64,000 nucleotides of DNA from Mesonia sp. K7 (lineage in GTDB: Bacteria; Bacteroidota; Bacteroidia; Flavobacteriales; Flavobacteriaceae): the NCBI RefSeq assembly GCF_003233725.1, contig NZ_QKQV01000003.1:186001-250000 (forward strand). Reading direction: 5' to 3'. This document shows, piece after piece, positions 60,743-64,000 of the stretch. Made by a program: the position numbers and the translations under genes. Below the pieces are notes generated by a model, which saw only the letters and a list, made by a program, of their open reading frames with translations, was not told the DNA's origin and did not search any database. Each line of letters starts with the position of its first letter. Positions within the stretch are counted from its first letter, which is position 1.

Positions 60743-62176
60743 TTAAACTCTTCTATAAAAATCTTCTTTTAATATATATTCTGTGTCTTTTTCGTAGATT
60801 TTAGAAAAATTAATTACATAGTTATCATATCCAATATACTTGAGTATTAAAATGTTTATCAATGTGTATATTCTAATTGAAGTATAATATAAATCTAAAT
60901 CTTTATCTTTAATAGAACGATTTTTCTTTTTTCTGTAACTGGGGAAATTTCCGTGCATTAAGATGTTTCTTGACTTTATTACTTTTAAATCTTCTTTTAG
61001 TAATTCAACATCTAATTTTTTAAAGCAAGAGATAAGTTTATCATTATTTGTTTTTTGATTTATATTTTGAATTCTCTTCCTTATAGGGGATAAATCATAA
61101 TCTTTCTCAAGATTATCTTTCTCAAATTTATCTACAATGTTTAATAATTCATTTTTCAATTTATCAGCATCTTTAGTATCACTTATTGGTATTGTTGGCT
61201 TCTCTATAAATATAATATTACTTAACTGCTCCAATGCAGTGAAATAGGTTATAGGACTAATTAGCAAGCTGTTTCTACCTGTTTCAATCATTAATAATAA
61301 AATGCTTAAAAACTTATCGTTTTTTAGGCAGACACTATATAGTTTGGAAAACTCCTCTTTAGTTAAGGTTCGTAAATTCTTTTCTTTGCGAATCGCTTCA
61401 ACTTTTTTTCTTTCTTTAGAATATAACCAAGCGTAGGGGTTTGAATTTATAGGTTGATAAAAACCTTTCATATCTTTTCTAAGAGACATGCATATAAAGC
61501 CATTAAATTTTTTCCTTTCCTTATTATTGTAATAAAAGACAAATGCTTTACCGCCAATAAAATTTCCTGTTATGTAGCCAAAGGCAACCCTTAAAGCAAA
61601 AACCTTATCTATAAATTCTAAATATGATTGCTTTTTATTTGATTCAATTATCAGGTAATGCTTTTTTTTAATTTTGGTTTGAATGTTATCCTGAAGGAGA
61701 AAAAATTTTTCATTTTCACTAACAATAGAACTTGCAACCCTTGACCATTTTTTTAAATCACTTTCAAAGGAAAATTCTTCTAACTGAAAACGGAATGTAA
61801 CTTCTTTTTTTAGTGGAATAATAAACTTGAAATAGTTTTTAGAGTCCTTTTTAAAACCCTTTGAATAGATAAAACTAGTGAAGCCTGTAAACCAACCCCA
61901 AGAATAAAATTTTTCTATAAATAAATTATAATTAGGGGTAATGAGAGAGATGTTATGAAATACTCTATTATCGTCCCATTTAATCCGCTTTTTTGTTTTT
62001 TTATTAATCTTTTTATAGTCTAATATAATCTCATTATTTTCAAATTTTAAATCAACATTTTCTAAATTATTTAAATAGCTTGAGCGTGATTTAATTTTAC
62101 CTGAAACACCCTTCTCAAATTCTGTTATTAATTCTATTGATTCTTTATTGTAGAAAAAGGGATATTTTGATTTCAT
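60743..62176 (-). CDS. HEPN-type protein with Rx4H motif (ApeA-like, candidate anti-phage effector)
   Basis: A 477-residue protein, Lys/Asn/Ile-rich and much more A+T-rich than genes to the left. The N-terminal 250 residues are beta-rich with short conserved-looking patches (FYSWGWFTGFTSFIYSKGF, FGYITGNFIGGKAFVFYY). The C-terminal part (about 290-445) is helical and carries KSRNILMHGN, in which R403 and H408 form the Rx4H active-site motif of HEPN ribonucleases, followed by an aromatic- and leucine-rich helix as in HEPN domains. The two-part layout is like ApeA and related defence proteins, where an N-terminal sensor controls RNA cleavage; this relation is inference. Four-base overlap (ATGA) with the nuclease gene upstream means coupled translation. 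Confidence 0.65.
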   Translation of the reverse strand: MKSKYPFFYNKESIELITEFEKGVSGKIKSRSSYLNNLENVDLKFENNEIILDYKKINKKTKKRIKWDDNRVFHNISLITPNYNLFIEKFYSWGWFTGFTSFIYSKGFKKDSKNYFKFIIPLKKEVTFRFQLEEFSFESDLKKWSRVASSIVSENEKFFLLQDNIQTKIKKKHYLIIESNKKQSYLEFIDKVFALRVAFGYITGNFIGGKAFVFYYNNKERKKFNGFICMSLRKDMKGFYQPINSNPYAWLYSKERKKVEAIRKEKNLRTLTKEEFSKLYSVCLKNDKFLSILLLMIETGRNSLLISPITYFTALEQLSNIIFIEKPTIPISDTKDADKLKNELLNIVDKFEKDNLEKDYDLSPIRKRIQNINQKTNNDKLISCFKKLDVELLKEDLKVIKSRNILMHGNFPSYRKKKNRSIKDKDLDLYYTSIRIYTLINILILKYIGYDNYVINFSKIYEKDTEYILKEDFYRRV

Positions 62177-63828
62177 ATAGCTAATAATTCGGGGTAGTGA
62201 TGCATAAATAACTGATTAAAATTAAAGTCAGTTTCAAATTCTTTGATGTTTATTTTTTCGAGTTTTTTATAAAACTTACTACTTTTATCTGATTGTAAAA
62301 TATCCTCGAATAAGCCACTAGCTTTTATTGCTCTTTCAATATATTCCCAATATTCAGGATAATTTTGAATTGCATTTTGAGCAAGATTTAGCCATTTATT
62401 TTCTTTATAATAATACCCTATAAGGTTGTGCCATAAAAAACTTTCAATTATGCATATTACTCGTCGGTTTCTGTACTCAAAAAGTGAATCGATTAACCAG
62501 TTAGGAGTTGTATTTGCTTTTTTAAATAACATTTCACTTTCGCTATAAGAGTCAATTGAGTGATTCTTTAATGTCTTTATATCAACCTCTACAAACTTGT
62601 AATCACGTTTAAAAAATAAAATTAAAAACTTTTCTTTCTGATAAATACTTTTGTTGTTATATAAATAATAGAAAAGGTTATAACCTAGATTATCAACTTG
62701 GTTTAAGTCAAGACTTATACAATTATTATTAATAATAAATTCAATAAAATTATAATCTGCATTAACTCCTTTTTTTATCCAGTAGAAAATTTTCTGATTT
62801 TTTTCAAGGTTTAAACGGGAATTCAGTAAATCAAGTTTTTCTTTACTAAAAGAATTTAAATCAAATTTTAATCTTGAAAAATCAGATTTATATTTTTTAC
62901 TCTTTTCATAGCCGATTTTATCGAGAAAATCTTGTATTTCATTTGCTAACTCTTCTTCCTCTTCCTCTTTTTCTTTTTCAGAAAGTTCTTTTTGAATTCT
63001 TATCTGATTTCTTTCTTTTTGTTCTTTATCATTTTGAAAATGATGAAAATAGACCTCAATATTAGTACTATCAAACTTTAGTTTTTCAATGTTGATACTC
63101 ACAGTATTCCATGCACATCTTAATTCATTATTCCATCCAAATAAAAAGGAATATTTATAATCACACCTCAACTTAAACCTATCTGTTTTGTCTTCAAATT
63201 TAAAGTAGTTTTGATGGTTTGATAAATATTTTATATCCAGACCCATTGCTGAGTTATTAACACTAATATCAATAGTATCCAATATCCAGACTAAATAAAT
63301 TCCTTTTTCTTTGTAAAAATCATACCTTCCCAAAATATATTTTTGGGACAGTTGAGATAATTGAATTTCAAATACAATTTCCTTCTCAAAATACTTGAAA
63401 TAAATATCTGGTCTTCTTTTCTTACCGCTATTGTTAAAAATAAAATGGTCATCAATCCTAACATCAGAAATATTATTTTCTTTTTTTAGTAGTTCTCCGA
63501 CTCTATTTTTGAGATATATATGTCTTTTAGATTCTTTTGATGCTAAAATATTGTTGAATATATCAAGTTCTTTATTGGATAAGTTCTCATCCTTTAGTTC
63601 GCAATAATTAGATTTTGGCAAGTGCTTTAAATAGATATTATTTTTCTTGCTTTGAGCAATTACTAGTGGTTGTTCACAACTTAAACATTGAAAACTAATA
63701 TTATCTCTATTATGTTCTTGTCTAATTGTGAAACTATTTTTTCTATTATTAAAATACTTATTTAGGTCTTTAATAACTTTTCCAGTTTCTCTAATTTTAG
63801 CTTTCTGTATTGTCCTTTCAATAGACAT
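62173..63828 (-). CDS. Putative nuclease with Cys/His cluster (DUF6035/CoiA-like)
   Basis: A 551-residue protein. The start RTIQKAKIRETGKVI and the cluster C48-x2-C51-x17-H69-x6-C76 (FQCLSCEQPL...YLKHLPKSNYC) match, as I recall, DUF6035/CoiA-type proteins. Then KRRPDIYFKYFEKEIVFEIQLSQLS gives D141 and E154-I-Q156, the PD-(D/E)XK catalytic pattern with Gln instead of Lys, as in CoiA-like nucleases. A basic, Glu-rich coil follows (about 255-300), and the C-terminal 250 residues are helical, with ankyrin-like spacing, without a recognised family. It is the middle gene of the coupled operon: TAATG junction with the gene upstream and ATGA with the HEPN gene downstream. Function in defence is inference. 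Confidence 0.65.
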   Translation of the reverse strand: MSIERTIQKAKIRETGKVIKDLNKYFNNRKNSFTIRQEHNRDNISFQCLSCEQPLVIAQSKKNNIYLKHLPKSNYCELKDENLSNKELDIFNNILASKESKRHIYLKNRVGELLKKENNISDVRIDDHFIFNNSGKKRRPDIYFKYFEKEIVFEIQLSQLSQKYILGRYDFYKEKGIYLVWILDTIDISVNNSAMGLDIKYLSNHQNYFKFEDKTDRFKLRCDYKYSFLFGWNNELRCAWNTVSINIEKLKFDSTNIEVYFHHFQNDKEQKERNQIRIQKELSEKEKEEEEEELANEIQDFLDKIGYEKSKKYKSDFSRLKFDLNSFSKEKLDLLNSRLNLEKNQKIFYWIKKGVNADYNFIEFIINNNCISLDLNQVDNLGYNLFYYLYNNKSIYQKEKFLILFFKRDYKFVEVDIKTLKNHSIDSYSESEMLFKKANTTPNWLIDSLFEYRNRRVICIIESFLWHNLIGYYYKENKWLNLAQNAIQNYPEYWEYIERAIKASGLFEDILQSDKSSKFYKKLEKINIKEFETDFNFNQLFMHHYPELLAI

Positions 63829-64000
63829 TATTTAGTTTTAATTTGTTGAATAGTAAACCTCAACCTCTCTATCAAATCATCATAGGTAATAATGTCAATA
63901 ACATTCTTGTACTTTCTTTTTACAATTTCAAAATCATCTTTTTGTTCACTTTTTAAGTTATTTTCTCTCCCCATTATGATAAATCCTTTCGGGTTTGTTA
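63828..64000 (-). CDS. C-terminal end of a Shedu/DUF4263-like nuclease (partial, continues right)
   Basis: The minus-strand frame entering at the edge gives 56 residues: TNPKGFIIMGRENNLKSEQK... then RKYKNVIDIITYDDLIERLR, ending at TAA (63828-63830). The pattern P-K-G-x-I-I-M-G-R, a short helical segment, and I-x-I-I-T-Y-D-D-L-x-x-R fits the C-terminus of DUF4263 proteins such as SduA of the Shedu anti-phage system, as I recall that family. Its stop overlaps the start of the next gene (TAATG), so the three genes are translated together. Only the C-terminal part is seen; the catalytic residues are outside the window. Confidence 0.6.
   Translation of the reverse strand, partial: TNPKGFIIMGRENNLKSEQKDDFEIVKRKYKNVIDIITYDDLIERLRFTIQQIKTK

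Noticed and set aside
60743-62176. Reading the HEPN-like protein as a toxin-antitoxin pair
   Set aside because: No small antitoxin-like gene (such as MNT) is adjacent; at 477 residues and in a three-gene coupled operon it fits a defence effector better.
1-64000. CRISPR array
   Set aside because: No set of evenly spaced direct repeats with unique spacers was seen, nor any cas gene.

Overview
The window looks like a chromosomal segment of a marine-type Flavobacteriaceae bacterium (phylum Bacteroidota). Evidence: A+T-rich sequence; lineage-typical families (DUF4837, DUF4175, DUF4249, DUF2807, CarboxypepD_reg/TonB receptors, a GH3 protein, both GltX and GlnS); promoters of the TTG-N21-TAnnTTTG kind before both tRNA genes; and almost no Shine-Dalgarno sequences. 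No rRNA, CRISPR array, intact insertion sequence or prophage was seen.

Layout. 0-7.3 kb is one edge of a surface-polysaccharide locus: a cut-off GT2 glycosyltransferase, a pyruvyl-transferase-like protein, Wzy-like polymerase, Wzx-like flippase, CysQ, RfbD, RfbC and a Wzz-like chain-length protein. 7.3-20.4 kb holds envelope and housekeeping genes (a DUF6909-like protein, GH3, M23 peptidase, TatA, DUF4837, MltD-like transglycosylase, Pgk, a DNA polymerase III delta'-like subunit, DUF4249 plus TonB receptor, OmpH/Skp lipoprotein). 20.6-27.2 kb holds a methyltransferase, MnmG, YbeY and DUF4175. Two perfect 16-bp parS sites lie just outside the two ends of mnmG, one of them written into the last codons of ybeY. 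27.3-44.4 kb carries GltX, an SPFH protein, a YtxH/holin-like trio, GlnS, FolB, tRNA-Cys, LysE, DUF2807, RNase R, a roughly 850-bp A+T-rich gap with one tiny membrane ORF, then RpiB, CDF transporter, GNAT, SulP, DUF1853, S41 protease and RnpA. 44.5-60.4 kb carries M1 and S8 peptidases, an MBL hydrolase, a cation/proton antiporter, a lipoprotein, LepA, an outer-membrane receptor, a 42-aa membrane ORF, a HEAT-repeat gene interrupted by an in-frame amber codon, a DusB-like enzyme, a LolE-like permease, RbfA and methylmalonyl-CoA epimerase.

60.4-64 kb is the accessory part. A tRNA gene with anticodon CAT is followed, 107 bp further on, by a second exact copy of its last bases, which is the usual scar of tRNA-directed integration. 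Beyond it lies a markedly A+T-rich operon of three translationally coupled genes on the minus strand: a partial protein whose end resembles Shedu/DUF4263 nucleases, a Cys/His-cluster plus PD-(D/E)XK-like nuclease (DUF6035/CoiA-like), and a protein with a C-terminal HEPN Rx4H ribonuclease motif (ApeA-like). I read this as a candidate multi-gene anti-phage system in a tRNA-anchored island. It is the most interesting part of the window, but its membership beyond the right edge and its function are inference.

Calls rest on reading motifs and recalled family features; no database search was run.
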